A stretch of DNA of 40,538 nt from Lentisphaerae bacterium RIFOXYA12_64_32 (GCA_001803235.1 MHBL01000189.1:1-40538), one strand, 5' to 3'. Positions 24,880 through 33,337 are shown, counted from the first letter of the stretch. Numbers and translations are program-made. The notes: a model not told the origin generated them from the letters alone.

Positions 24880-25033
24880 CAGGGCTGTTTCAAGATTCGT
24901 GACCGCCGCGTGCAGCGAGTACCCCCGGCGTGTCCCCACGCCGGGGGGGCGGCCTGAGGACAGGCCGCCCCTACCAGGTGTGCGCGGAGGCGTGGCCTTC
25001 CGAGACGCGGCGCCAAATCTTGAAACAGCCCTG
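24880..25033. mobile_element. MITE-like element, 154 bp, 18-bp terminal inverted repeats, 9-bp target duplication
   Basis: CAGGGCTGTTTCAAGATT (24880-24897) is matched exactly, inverted, at 25016-25033. The element is flanked by the direct repeat CTTCACCCC (24871-24879 and 25034-25042), as expected of a target-site duplication. Inside are a perfect CCCCCGGCGTG/CACGCCGGGGG hairpin (24923-24948) and a GGGCGGCCTG/CAGGCCGCCC hairpin (24947-24970). There is no coding capacity, so it would be moved by a transposase encoded elsewhere. It sits just upstream of dxs. Confidence 0.82.
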
Positions 25034-25196
25034 CTTCACCCCGCCTACCCCTTGTGAACTCCGCATCTGCCGTGGTATATTGAAGTTTGTACCGCGACCG
25101 ACAGCCGCCGCCCGCCATGACGTGCGAATGTCGCACACCGCGTTCCCCTCGAGACCGTGATGTCGGTCATGTTTGCAAACAAAGGAATTTCGACCT

Positions 25197-27080
25197 TTGG
25201 ACGGTTGCCCGCTTCTAGATACCATTCGCCAGCCGGCTGACCTCCGCAACCTGGAGGTGAACCGGTTACCCGCGCTTGCCGAGGAAATCCGTCGCGAACT
25301 GCTTCGCGTCGTGTCGGTGAACGGCGGGCACCTGGCCTCCAACCTCGGCGCGGTCGAACTGACCATCGCGCTGCTGCGTTCGTTCGACATCTCCCAGGAT
25401 CGGATCGTCTGGGACACCGGCCACCAAGCCTACACGTACAAGCTCCTGACCGGTCGCCGAGAGCTGTTCGAACGCCTCCGCCAGGATGACGGGTGCAGCG
25501 GATTCCCGTGCCGCGAGGAGAGCCCGTACGACGCGTTCGGCACCGGCCACGCCGGCACGGCGATCTCCGCCGCTCTCGGCCTGGCCGCCGCCCGCGACCG
25601 CGCCGGGCGGGACAGCCGTATCGTGGCCGTGGTCGGCGACGGAGCACTGGGAACGGGCGTGTCGCTGGAAGGCTTGAACAGCATCATCGAGACCACGCGC
25701 GATTTCACCCTAGTGCTGAACGACAACCGCATGGCCATCGCGCCCAACGTCGGCGCCATCTCGCGCTACCTCAACCGCATCATCGCCGGCGAGCGCTACA
25801 ACCGCTACAAACCTGCCCTGCGCGATATGCTCTGCCGCATACCCAAGATCGGCCCTGGACTGCGACGCGCCATCCATCGCCTCGAGGAAGCCACCAAGAG
25901 CGTTCTCGTGCCCGGCGTGCTTTTCGAGGAACTGGGCCTGCGCTACATCGGTCCCCTCGACGGGCATGACCTGCACCAACTCATCGAGACCCTCGAGTCG
26001 GTGCGGCGTCTGCGCCAACCGATCGTCGTGCATGTCCTCACGGAAAAGGGCCACGGCTACCCGCACGCGGAGAAGCAGCCCGAGATCTTCCACGGCCTGG
26101 GTTCGTTCGACGTCGGCTCGGGCGAACAACGCCGGAATCAGCCGGACGAACGGACGGAACTCAGCTTCTCGAAGGCGTTCGGACAGGCGCTCTGCGACCG
26201 GCTCAAGGCCGATCCCAACGTCGTCGTCATCACCGCCGGCATGTGCCACGGAACCGGCCTGCGGATCGTGCGCGAGAAATTCCCCGACCGACTCCACGAC
26301 GTCGGCATCGCCGAGGAACACGCGGTCGTGCTCGCCGCCGGGATGGCCGCGGCCGGACTGCGCCCCGTCCTGGCTGTCTACGCTACATTCATGCAACGCG
26401 CCTTCGACTACGTGTTCCACGACGTCTGCCTGCAAAACCTCCCCGTCGTCTTCTGCCTCGACCGCGCCGGCATCGTCAGCGACGGTCCGACGCATCACGG
26501 CATCCACGACCTGGGCTTTTGGCGCACTATGCCCAACCTGACGGTCGTGCAACCGGCGGACGGCCCGGAACTGCAGTCCATGCTCGGCTTGCTCCTCGGA
26601 CACGACACCCCCGGCATCATCCGCTACCCCAGAGGCAATGCCGCCCCCTTGCCCGTCACGCAACGCGCGGAGCTGAAGTTCGGGCGTGCGGAGGTCCTCC
26701 GCGACGGCAAGGACCTGGCCATCTGGGGCCTGGGCCGCGAAGCAGCCATGGCACTGTCTGTCGCCGATGACCTGGCCGCCCAGCACAACCTGCAGGCAAC
26801 CGTCGTTAACCCACGGTTCGTACTGCCCTTCGATGCGGAACTGCTGCAGCGCCAACTCAGGGATGGTCTCCCCGTCGTCGTCTTGGAGAATCACTGCGTC
26901 GAGGGCGGGTTCGCCAGCCTGGTCAAGGAGGTGGCGGCAGGGCACGGTCCGACGCGCGTCTTGAGCCTGGGTTGGCCGCGGCAGGTCATCCCCTGGGGTT
27001 CCGAGGACGGACTGCGGCACAAGTTCGGCCTGGACCGCGAACAACTTGTCAGCACCGCGGTGGAATTCGTCAGGGGCTAG
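25197..27080 (+). CDS. dxs: 1-deoxy-D-xylulose-5-phosphate synthase
   Basis: A 627-residue enzyme condensing pyruvate and glyceraldehyde 3-phosphate to 1-deoxyxylulose 5-phosphate, the first step of the MEP isoprenoid pathway; it also feeds thiamin and pyridoxal synthesis. It has the standard start PLLDTI-x-PADLRNL, the GGHLASNLGAVELT segment, the thiamin-diphosphate motif GDGALGTG...N (about residues 147-177), the transketolase-like pyrimidine domain with the catalytic Glu in GIAEEHAV (about 372), the DRAGIVSDGPTHHG loop and a C-terminal transketolase domain. The preferred start is TTG 25197, with AAAGGA about 11 bases upstream and the usual family length; TTG 25173 would add eight residues but has no site. 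No ATG is in frame nearby. Neighbours are not MEP genes. Confidence 0.97.
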   Translation: MDGCPLLDTIRQPADLRNLEVNRLPALAEEIRRELLRVVSVNGGHLASNLGAVELTIALLRSFDISQDRIVWDTGHQAYTYKLLTGRRELFERLRQDDGCSGFPCREESPYDAFGTGHAGTAISAALGLAAARDRAGRDSRIVAVVGDGALGTGVSLEGLNSIIETTRDFTLVLNDNRMAIAPNVGAISRYLNRIIAGERYNRYKPALRDMLCRIPKIGPGLRRAIHRLEEATKSVLVPGVLFEELGLRYIGPLDGHDLHQLIETLESVRRLRQPIVVHVLTEKGHGYPHAEKQPEIFHGLGSFDVGSGEQRRNQPDERTELSFSKAFGQALCDRLKADPNVVVITAGMCHGTGLRIVREKFPDRLHDVGIAEEHAVVLAAGMAAAGLRPVLAVYATFMQRAFDYVFHDVCLQNLPVVFCLDRAGIVSDGPTHHGIHDLGFWRTMPNLTVVQPADGPELQSMLGLLLGHDTPGIIRYPRGNAAPLPVTQRAELKFGRAEVLRDGKDLAIWGLGREAAMALSVADDLAAQHNLQATVVNPRFVLPFDAELLQRQLRDGLPVVVLENHCVEGGFASLVKEVAAGHGPTRVLSLGWPRQVIPWGSEDGLRHKFGLDREQLVSTAVEFVRG

Positions 27081-27218
27081 GACGATATTGTTTATTTTCG
27101 TCTGAGCATTCGCCTTCGGTTGCCGGGGCACCGGGGTGGGGACCGGTATCGACCTTGGTGGTACGGCCGCTCCGGAGGCGGTTGCCAGGAACATCGCGGT
27201 CACGTTGCAGGAGACCCC

Positions 27219-28394
27219 ATGGCCGAGAACGTTGTTCAAGAACTTGTCGCGGCCTTTGAGAAAGAATACGGTCGCGCCCCGGACGTGGTCACCCGCGCCC
27301 CAGGACGTGTCGAAATGCTCGGCAACCACACCGACTACAACGAAGGCGTGGTGCTCAGCGTCGCCGTGGACCGATCTACGTACGTCGCCGCGGCGGGACG
27401 TTCAGGCAAGGAGTGCCGGGTCCGCAGCGTGCAGAGCGACAGCGCGCGGAAGTTTCACCTCGAGAAGCTCTCCCGGCCAAAGAAGGGCGACTGGGCCAAT
27501 TACGTCAAAGGTTTGGTCGTCGAACTGCAGAAACGCGGCATCCCGGTGCCGACGTTCGACGCGGTCATCGTCAGCACCATTCCGATGTCCGCGGGCATGA
27601 GCAGTTCCGCGGCCCTGGAGATGTCCGTAGCATTCGCCCTGGCCGAATTGGGCGGCATCTCGCTGTCGTGGCAGGACTGGGCCCGCGTCGGGCAAGGCTC
27701 GGAGAACAACTACGTCGGCGCCATGACCGGGCTGATGGACCAGTTCAGCTCGCTGCGCGGCCGCAAAGGGCAACTGGTGCTGTCGGACTTCCGCACCCTG
27801 GAAGTGAAGAATGTGCCGTTGCCGGCCGGCACGTCGCTGGTCATCGCCAACTGCATGGTCAAGCATAACCTCACCGGCGAGTACAACGAACGGCGCGAGC
27901 GCTGCAACCAGGCGGTAGCTTTTTTCCGACAGACGATGCCGAACATCAAGGCCCTGCGCGACATCACCCGCGCCGACCTCGAGAAGAACCGCGCCGCCAT
28001 GGAGGACGTGGTGTACCGACGCGCCCTGCACGTGGTCGGCGAGAACGAGCGCGTCCAGGACGCCGCAGCAGCCCTGGCCAAGGACGATGTGCGCACGTTC
28101 GGCCGCCTGATGTTCGAGTCGCACGAAAGCTCGCGCATCAATTTTGAGAACAGTTGCGAGGAACTGGATATCCTCGTCGAGATCGGCAAGACCCTGCCCG
28201 GCGCGCTGGGCGCGCGGCTCAGCGGCGGCGGGTTTGGCGGCGCCACAATTCATCTGGTGGTCGAGAAGGAGGCAGAGGGCTACGCCCGCGCCCTGCGCGC
28301 CGCGTACCGTGACCGCACCAACCTCGACTCGGAAGTCATGATCTGCCACGCCGAAAACGGCGCGGAGGTACTCCAGAAACGTTCGCAAAAGTGA
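27219..28394 (+). CDS. galK: Galactokinase-family GHMP sugar kinase
   Basis: A 391-residue cytosolic GHMP kinase, best read as galactokinase (galactose + ATP to galactose 1-phosphate, Leloir pathway). Signature 1 is RAPGRVEMLGNHTDYNEG (26-43), where the usual Asn and the Glu of the GEHTDYN box are Glu32 and Asn36. The ATP loop is PMSAGMSSSAALE, the catalytic Asp is in GLMDQFSSL, and motif 3 is LSGGGFGGATIH near the C-terminus. Because the sugar-contacting box differs from enzymes of known specificity, another hexose or N-acetylhexosamine is possible. ATG 27219 has AGGAG six bases upstream; the frame back to 27120 is not protein-like. No galT or galE is adjacent. It lies downstream of dxs with a 138-base gap. 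Confidence 0.85.
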   Translation: MAENVVQELVAAFEKEYGRAPDVVTRAPGRVEMLGNHTDYNEGVVLSVAVDRSTYVAAAGRSGKECRVRSVQSDSARKFHLEKLSRPKKGDWANYVKGLVVELQKRGIPVPTFDAVIVSTIPMSAGMSSSAALEMSVAFALAELGGISLSWQDWARVGQGSENNYVGAMTGLMDQFSSLRGRKGQLVLSDFRTLEVKNVPLPAGTSLVIANCMVKHNLTGEYNERRERCNQAVAFFRQTMPNIKALRDITRADLEKNRAAMEDVVYRRALHVVGENERVQDAAAALAKDDVRTFGRLMFESHESSRINFENSCEELDILVEIGKTLPGALGARLSGGGFGGATIHLVVEKEAEGYARALRAAYRDRTNLDSEVMICHAENGAEVLQKRSQK

Positions 28395-28442
28395 CCGAAT
28401 GCGGGTCCCGGAGCGATGCCAGGCACGTGTGCCCCGCGCCCC

Positions 28443-28474
28443 CTGAAACCTGAAACCCCTGAAACCTGAAACCT
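28443..28474. repeat. CCTGAAAC short tandem repeat upstream of ffh
   Basis: About four imperfect copies of CCTGAAACC run up to the ffh start codon. The same motif is found at 18538-18560, 32425-32450 and, inside a gene, at 38341-38350. Because it occupies the place where a ribosome site should be, ffh has no clear Shine-Dalgarno sequence. Confidence 0.7.
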
Positions 28475-28477
28475 CCC

Positions 28478-29938
28478 ATGTTTGAACGTCTTACCAATCG
28501 ATTCCAGGACGTATTCCGCAACTTGACCGGTCGCGGCCGACTCACCGAAGCCAATGTCTCCGACGCCATGGAGGCGGTGCGACGCGCCCTGCTCGAGGCC
28601 GATGTCAACTACCACGTGGCCAAGGAGTTCGTGGCCAAGGTGCGCCAGGAGTGCATGGGCGAGAAAGTGTTGCGCAGCGTCACGCCCGGTCAGCAGGCGG
28701 TCAAGGTCGTCAATGACCAGCTCGTTGCCCTGTTGGGCGGAGCAAATGCGCCGCTGGACCTCGACGCCAAGGCGGCGCTGATCATGCTCGTCGGTCTGCA
28801 CGGCAGCGGCAAGACCACGACCGCGGCCAAGCTCGCCCTGCACCTGCGCGACAAGCTCGGCCGCAAGGTCCTGCTCGCCGCCTGCGACGTGTACCGCCCC
28901 GCGGCCATTGACCAACTCGAGAGCCTCGGCCGCGACCTCGGCTTCCCCGTGCACGCCGAACGCGAGTCGACGGACGTCGCTCAGATCGCCGTGAACGCGC
29001 GCAACGCCGCCCTCGCCGCCGGCCTGGACATTGTCATTCTCGACACCGCCGGCCGACTGCAGATCGACGAGACCCTGGTCCAGGAACTGGTCGATGTCAA
29101 GAAACGCGCCCAACCCCGCGAGATCCTGCTCGTTGCGGACGCCGCACTCGGCCAGGAAGCCGTGTCTGTCGCCGACCACTTCAACAAGGCACTGGGCCTG
29201 ACCGGCATCATCCTGACCAAGCTCGACGGTGACGCGCGCGGCGGCGCCGCGCTCTCCATGCGCCAAGTCACTGGCCAGCCGATCAAGTTCGTGGGTATCG
29301 GTGAGCGCCCGGTCGACCTCGAGCCGTTCCACCCCGACCGCATGGCGTCACGCATCCTCGGCATGGGCGACGTGATCAGCCTCGTCGAAAAAGCCTCCGA
29401 ACAGTATGACCAGGACGAAGCCGAAGCGCTCGAGGAGAAACTGCGCGAAAGCACCTTCGACTTCAACGACTTCATGGACCAGATGAGCCGCATCCGCAAG
29501 ATGGGTGGGTTCATGTCCCTGCTCGACATGCTGCCCGGCGTCGGCCAGCTCAAGGACAAGGTCAATATCGACGAGAAGCAGTTCAACCGCATCGAGGGCA
29601 TCATTCACTCGATGACACCCCGCGAGCGGGAGAACCCGGACTCAATCGATGTGTCGCGCCGACGCCGCATCGCCAAAGGCTGCGGCCTGGAGGTCAACGA
29701 GGTCAATCAGCTCATCAAGCAGTTCCAGATGATGCGCCAGATGATGTCGCGCATGGGCAAGGGCGGCGGCATGCCTCCGGGCATGGCCGGCATGGGCGGC
29801 ATGCCCGGCGCCGGGGCCGGCGGCATGCCCGGCATGCCCGGCTACGGCAAAAGCGCCCCGCACTTCACCAAGGCCCGCCCCAAACCGCGCGTCAAACCCC
29901 CAAAACAACCGCGCAAACACAAGAAGCGCCGGCGTTAA
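28478..29938 (+). CDS. ffh: Signal recognition particle GTPase Ffh
   Basis: A 486-residue SRP54-type GTPase that binds SRP RNA and signal sequences and docks with FtsY to target membrane proteins. N domain about 1-90 (including ALLEADVNYHV); G domain with GLHGSGKTTTAAKLA (P-loop, about 104-118), DVYRPAAIDQL, DTAGR (about 189-193), TKLDGDARGG (about 247-256) and GERPVDLEPF; Met-rich M domain (about 325-435) with RIRKMGGFMSLLDMLPG. A Gly/Met-rich tail and a strongly basic C-terminus (KHKKRRR) follow. The ATG is fixed by the conserved N-terminus (MFERLTNRFQDVFRNLTG); no ribosome site is visible. SRP RNA was not found nearby. Confidence 0.97.
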   Translation: MFERLTNRFQDVFRNLTGRGRLTEANVSDAMEAVRRALLEADVNYHVAKEFVAKVRQECMGEKVLRSVTPGQQAVKVVNDQLVALLGGANAPLDLDAKAALIMLVGLHGSGKTTTAAKLALHLRDKLGRKVLLAACDVYRPAAIDQLESLGRDLGFPVHAERESTDVAQIAVNARNAALAAGLDIVILDTAGRLQIDETLVQELVDVKKRAQPREILLVADAALGQEAVSVADHFNKALGLTGIILTKLDGDARGGAALSMRQVTGQPIKFVGIGERPVDLEPFHPDRMASRILGMGDVISLVEKASEQYDQDEAEALEEKLRESTFDFNDFMDQMSRIRKMGGFMSLLDMLPGVGQLKDKVNIDEKQFNRIEGIIHSMTPRERENPDSIDVSRRRRIAKGCGLEVNEVNQLIKQFQMMRQMMSRMGKGGGMPPGMAGMGGMPGAGAGGMPGMPGYGKSAPHFTKARPKPRVKPPKQPRKHKKRRR

Positions 29939-30431
29939 CGCACCTCGTCCGCACGTCAATGCGTGCGGGGCTCCGCGCCCCGCGCCCCCGCCAAAGGGCC
30001 ATTGGCCCTCTGGACTCCCGATGGGTTTGCGGAGTGCGCACGGCCCAAGCCCCGTGCACACTCCGCAAACCCCGTAGGGCGACCAAACGCCAGAGACCAG
30101 ACCGATCACGCGGCCACAGCGTCACGGCACCGTGTGGAGCGCGGCGGCAGAGTCCTGCCCGCGGCAGGACGGCGACCCCGCTTTGGCTGTAGCACGCCGC
30201 ACGTGGCAAGGCCAGGCTCGTAGTTCCGCGTTCACGCGGTCCGGGTGGCGCGTGGCCGAAGGAAACCAAGGCCGCTCTCCCGAATGCAGGTCGGAGCTAT
30301 GAGCGGCAACTCCGACCGACCGGCCGAAGCTCAGCCGAACGCCTCGCGCGCAATGGCAATCCTCGGAAGGCCGGCCTACATTCCATGGGACCGAAGAATC
30401 AGGTCGCATCCGAAACGGAGATAGAACAACG
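29939..30431. repeat. Hairpin-rich gap after ffh
   Basis: No gene. Nested palindromes include CGCACG/CGTGCG (29950-29967), GGGGC/GCCCC, CCAAAGGGCC/GGCCCTCTGG (29991-30013) and a 21-bp stem with one mismatch and eight-base loop (30023-30043 with 30052-30072). A CCGCGT/ACGCGG hairpin preceded by GTAGTT lies at 30226-30239. None carries a T-run after it, so they look like repeat elements instead of simple terminators, although the first set could end ffh transcription. Confidence 0.65.
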
Positions 30432-30617
30432 GTGCCACCGGACGTAATCATCGCCGAAGTGTGGCAGCATCGCGACGCGTATGCGGCGGAGCATCACCAT
30501 TCCCTGGAAGAAATGGTCGCCGACCTGATGCGCCGGCAGCGCGCCCATGCGAAGCGCCTGGTAGACCGACGCTCGGGCAAGCGGCGCCAGCAGACCGTTG
30601 CTTCGCGTTCGCACTAA
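30432..30617 (+). CDS. Small antitoxin-like protein (upstream of PIN gene)
   Basis: A 61-residue basic protein beginning PPDVIIAEVWQHRDAYAAEHH. It resembles the short D-P-I-I-x-E-V-R proteins that accompany this family of PIN-domain toxins, and it is related to the protein encoded at 31161. GTG start at 30432 with GGAG about 12 bases upstream. No DNA-binding fold is obvious at this length. It may be a second antitoxin or an orphan remnant. Confidence 0.6.
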   Translation: MPPDVIIAEVWQHRDAYAAEHHHSLEEMVADLMRRQRAHAKRLVDRRSGKRRQQTVASRSH

Positions 30618-30677
30618 GACGGCGCGCGCCGCAACTCGGGCGAAACGCTGCCCAAGCGGAAGACGGGGCATGGCGGG

Positions 30678-31157
30678 ATGGCAAGCATGAGGGAAACCAT
30701 CTACATCGAGACGTCCGTGCTCAGCTACTACACGGCCCTTCCCAGCCGCGCGGTCCTCATCAAGGCGCGCCAGGAAATAACACGCCGGTTCTGGTTGGTG
30801 CTCCCTCGCTACGACGTGTACGTCTCACAAGTCGTCGAGGAGGAAGCGGCCATGGGCGACGCCGCGGCTGCCGGAAAGCGGCTCCACGCTATGTCCACGT
30901 TCCCGCGGTTGGCAATCTCGGCGCACGCTGAGGCGTTGGCTCGACGGTTTCTCCGAGATCTGAACATCCCGGAGAAGGCGTTTCGCGATGCACTGCACTT
31001 GGGGATCGCCGCCGCGAACCGTATCGACTATCTTGTGACATGGAACTGCACTCACTTGGCGAATCCTCATGTCCTCAAGAACCTGAACCGAGTGCAGGAG
31101 GAGCGCGGGTTGTACGTGCCAGTCATCTGCACCCCTGAGCAGTTGCTGGAGGCATGA
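30678..31157 (+). CDS. PIN-domain (VapC-like) toxin ribonuclease
   Basis: A 159-residue PIN-domain protein. The first acidic site is YIETSVLSYY, with Glu in place of the usual Asp, as in the subfamily that starts MRETVYIETS. Further acidic residues lie in VVEEEAAMGD, and the core is KAFRDALHLGIAAANRIDYLVTWNCTHLAN, where the Asp of DALH is a metal ligand. The C-terminus PVICTPEQLLEA is characteristic of the subfamily. PIN toxins are Mg2+-dependent RNases neutralised by a small partner; here candidates lie on both sides, and the downstream gene starts three bases after this stop. ATG 30687 is an alternative start closer to the family norm. Confidence 0.87.
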   Translation: MASMRETIYIETSVLSYYTALPSRAVLIKARQEITRRFWLVLPRYDVYVSQVVEEEAAMGDAAAAGKRLHAMSTFPRLAISAHAEALARRFLRDLNIPEKAFRDALHLGIAAANRIDYLVTWNCTHLANPHVLKNLNRVQEERGLYVPVICTPEQLLEA

Positions 31158-31160
31158 GTC

Positions 31161-31424
31161 ATGCTGCATGACCCCATTATCGCCGAAGTCCGCCGCAACG
31201 CGATGAAGCTCCAGGAGCGGGCAGGCAACGACTTCGCCCGCTACGTCCGCATGCTGCGCGAAAAGGAGAAGCGAAGCGCCGCAACGGTGGTCGACCTTTG
31301 CCCGGCGAGTTCAGCCTACCCGGACGCCGCGTCACAACCCACCCGAGTCGTTGCGGAAAGCAGGCCGAAGTACGGGGTCCGCAGCCGGACGCCGACACGC
31401 GCCACGAAAAGGTCGAAACGCTGA
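31161..31424 (+). CDS. Small antitoxin-like protein (downstream of PIN gene)
   Basis: An 87-residue protein beginning MLHDPIIAEVRRNAMKLQERAGNDFARYVRMLREKEKRS, the pattern usually encoded directly after this type of PIN gene. It starts three bases after the PIN stop, with GGAGG nine bases upstream, so the two are co-translated. The last 40 residues are basic and low-complexity and might reflect readthrough into formerly non-coding DNA. It is the likelier of the two antitoxin candidates. Confidence 0.7.
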   Translation: MLHDPIIAEVRRNAMKLQERAGNDFARYVRMLREKEKRSAATVVDLCPASSAYPDAASQPTRVVAESRPKYGVRSRTPTRATKRSKR

Positions 31425-31544
31425 CCTGGCCCGGGAGATAGGACGTTCAGCTCCGCAGCCACAGGCGGCAAGCGCGGCGTGCGGTCTCCGCAGCACGGAC
31501 CAAGGTCGGGGCCAAGGCCGCCGCGACAGGAGGGCGCAGCCACT

Positions 31545-32072
31545 ATGCGCAAGGGACGAGGGTTCACGCTGATCGAGCTGATCGTCATTCTCGCCATCGT
31601 CACGCTCGTTGCCCTGATGCTCCTCCCCGTCCCGACCGTCGACCCGGAGAGAGTCTGCCAGATCAACTGCGCTGGGAACATGAAGCAGATCGGGCTGGCG
31701 TTACGGATGTACGCCACCGATAGCACGGAGACGTTCCCACCCGCAGACAATGCCCCGGGACTAAACCTCCTCGCGCGGAGAGGTTACCTCACCGCCATGG
31801 AAGTGTACCTCTGCCCCAGTACCAAGGCCAAACCAGGCGGGACCGAAATCCTCGACAACCTCCACCTCGACTACATCTACAAGGGCGGCTACTCTGAAAG
31901 AGACTGTAGCCAGGCCACCGGCCTCGCCTGCGACCGGATCCTCACGCCGAACCACAAGGACTTCGGCAACGTCCTGTTCGGCGACGGGCACGTGAAAGGC
32001 TTTGCCGGGCCGGCCTGGGCCCTCAAGGACCACACGCACAACACCGGCGGCTGGCCTCCCGACCCGCACTGA
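31545..32072 (+). CDS. Pilin-like (type II pseudopilin) protein
   Basis: A 175-residue protein with a canonical prepilin N-terminus: MRKGRG, then FTLIELIVILAIVTLVALM with the expected Gly before the cleavage point. The body has CINCAGNMKQIGLALRMYA, similar to the C-x-x-N-L-K-Q motif of PVC pseudopilins, paired Cys residues, and a C-terminal GNVLFGDGHVKGF motif. ATG 31545 has AGGAGG about 11 bases upstream; the frame back to 31479 is not protein-like. Exported after prepilin peptidase cleavage; specific role unknown. It is the second such protein in the window. Confidence 0.87.
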   Translation: MRKGRGFTLIELIVILAIVTLVALMLLPVPTVDPERVCQINCAGNMKQIGLALRMYATDSTETFPPADNAPGLNLLARRGYLTAMEVYLCPSTKAKPGGTEILDNLHLDYIYKGGYSERDCSQATGLACDRILTPNHKDFGNVLFGDGHVKGFAGPAWALKDHTHNTGGWPPDPH

Positions 32073-32470
32073 ACCGTTCCGACCCCAGGCGCCGACCGGG
32101 ACAGGGGCGAAACGGGACACGCGAGAGGTTTCAGGTGTCAGTGTTCAGATGTCAGGGGAAACCGGAGAAACGCGCGGACGGCACTCCCGGGATCCGGGCC
32201 CTGGCGCCTCCCGCGAAGCTCGCAGTTGTCGCGGCGCTGCCATTCCGTTTGTGTCCAGTCCCGCCTTGGCGGGACTGTCTGGCATGGCGCGCCGCCGGAG
32301 CAGGCTGAAGCCTGTACACAAACGGTACACCGTACCTCACCGTGAAGTACGCAGGCACCCCCCCCCATGACAACCTGACAACCCAACAACTCAGCAACCT
32401 CACAACCCCTTCCCCCCTGACACCTGAAACCCGAAACCTGAACACTCCCCTCTGTCTTCCTTCATGCCCT
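32073..32470. repeat. Gap with multi-stem repeat (32245-32325) and short-period repeats
   Basis: CCGTTTGTGT (32245-32254) pairs exactly with ACACAAACGG (32316-32325). The 61 bases between include a perfect 9-bp hairpin AGTCCCGCC/GGCGGGACT (32257-32276) and CAGGCT/AGCCTG (32301-32314), so the segment can fold like a branched three-way structure. Beyond it, 32370-32450 is built of CAACCTCACAACC- and CCTGAAACC-type short repeats. No gene. Confidence 0.65.
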
Positions 32471-33322
32471 TCATGGTGAAGTTTCCCGCCCCGCATTCCG
32501 CCGCTGCCACTCCGTCGGCGTCATCCCCTCGCACTGCTTGAACCGGCGCAGGAAGTACTTCGGCTCGCCGAACCCGGACATCCGCGCAATGACGCGGAGC
32601 GGGCGGCGGCTCCGGCGCATCAGGTCCTTGGCGCGTTCGAGGCGCTTGCGGGTCAGGAACTCGATCGGCGTGATCCCCAGAACGTCGCGGAACGCCGTGA
32701 ACAGCGTGGTCCGGCTCACCTGCAGCGCGGCCGCCATCTCCGAGACGTTCAGCCCGCCCGGGCGTCCGCTCGCGGCCAGGGCTTCGGCGCGCGCCACCAG
32801 GCCCTGGTGCCGGTCACGCGGCGGGTCGTCGCTGACCTCCGGCTTGCGGCAGGCGTCGATGATGCCGTAGAGCGCCGCCAGCACGCGGTACGGCTGGACC
32901 GTCTCGCCCTGCCGGAACAACTCGAACACCTCCGCGAAACCCCGGAGCACGTCGCCCGGCCGGGCCGGCCGCAACCGCAGGCAGGCCGGCCCGAACCCGC
33001 ACTCCGCCGCGAACGGCACCGCCAGCGGCCCGCGCAGGTGGAACCAGTAAACCCGCCACGGATCGCGCAGTTCCTTACCGTACTCGATATCCACGTCCGG
33101 CCACAGGCAGAACATGTCACCCGGCCCGAGGCGCGCCTCGCCTACCGGCGTGCGCACCGTCCCGTGCCCGCCCGCCAGAATGTGCGGGCAGACGTAGTTC
33201 GGGTGCCAGTGGTAGCGGGACCGGCCCTGCCCCGTGATGATGCCCGTGTCATTGACCCACACCCCCGCCGCCGGCGGGTCGGTCAGCAGGCGCGACACGA
33301 AGGAGATGGTTTCTTTGTCCAT
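32471..33322 (-). CDS. AraC-family transcriptional regulator with cupin sensor
   Basis: A 283-residue regulator. The N-terminal cupin-like domain (about 20-150) has YHWHPNYVCPHILAGGHG and the GDMFCLWPDVD strand typical of sugar-sensing AraC proteins. The C-terminal double helix-turn-helix (about 185-275) has NVSEMAAALQVSRTTLFTAFRDVLGITPIEFLTRKRLERAKDLM and VIARMSGFGEPKYFLRRFKQCEGMTP. It is divergent from the glycyl radical enzyme gene with 329 bases between, and so probably activates it. ATG 33322 chosen; TTG 33337 is possible; no ribosome site is visible. Its upstream leader is formed by a 124-bp foldback repeat. Confidence 0.9.
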   Translation of the reverse strand: MDKETISFVSRLLTDPPAAGVWVNDTGIITGQGRSRYHWHPNYVCPHILAGGHGTVRTPVGEARLGPGDMFCLWPDVDIEYGKELRDPWRVYWFHLRGPLAVPFAAECGFGPACLRLRPARPGDVLRGFAEVFELFRQGETVQPYRVLAALYGIIDACRKPEVSDDPPRDRHQGLVARAEALAASGRPGGLNVSEMAAALQVSRTTLFTAFRDVLGITPIEFLTRKRLERAKDLMRRSRRPLRVIARMSGFGEPKYFLRRFKQCEGMTPTEWQRRNAGRETSP

Positions 33323-33337
33323 GTGCGTGACCGGCAA

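Noticed and set aside
27136..27240. Start of a ROK-type kinase (frame reading TGIDLGGTA upstream of galK)
   Set aside because: The resemblance lasts about eight residues and the frame then runs into galK in another phase; chance or an old remnant.
25710..27329. 539-codon minus-strand open frame opposite dxs
   Set aside because: The plus strand encodes a complete Dxs with all motifs; the opposite frame has no recognisable domain.
28280..29332. 350-codon minus-strand frame opposite ffh
   Set aside because: Complementary shadow of the conserved Ffh G domain.
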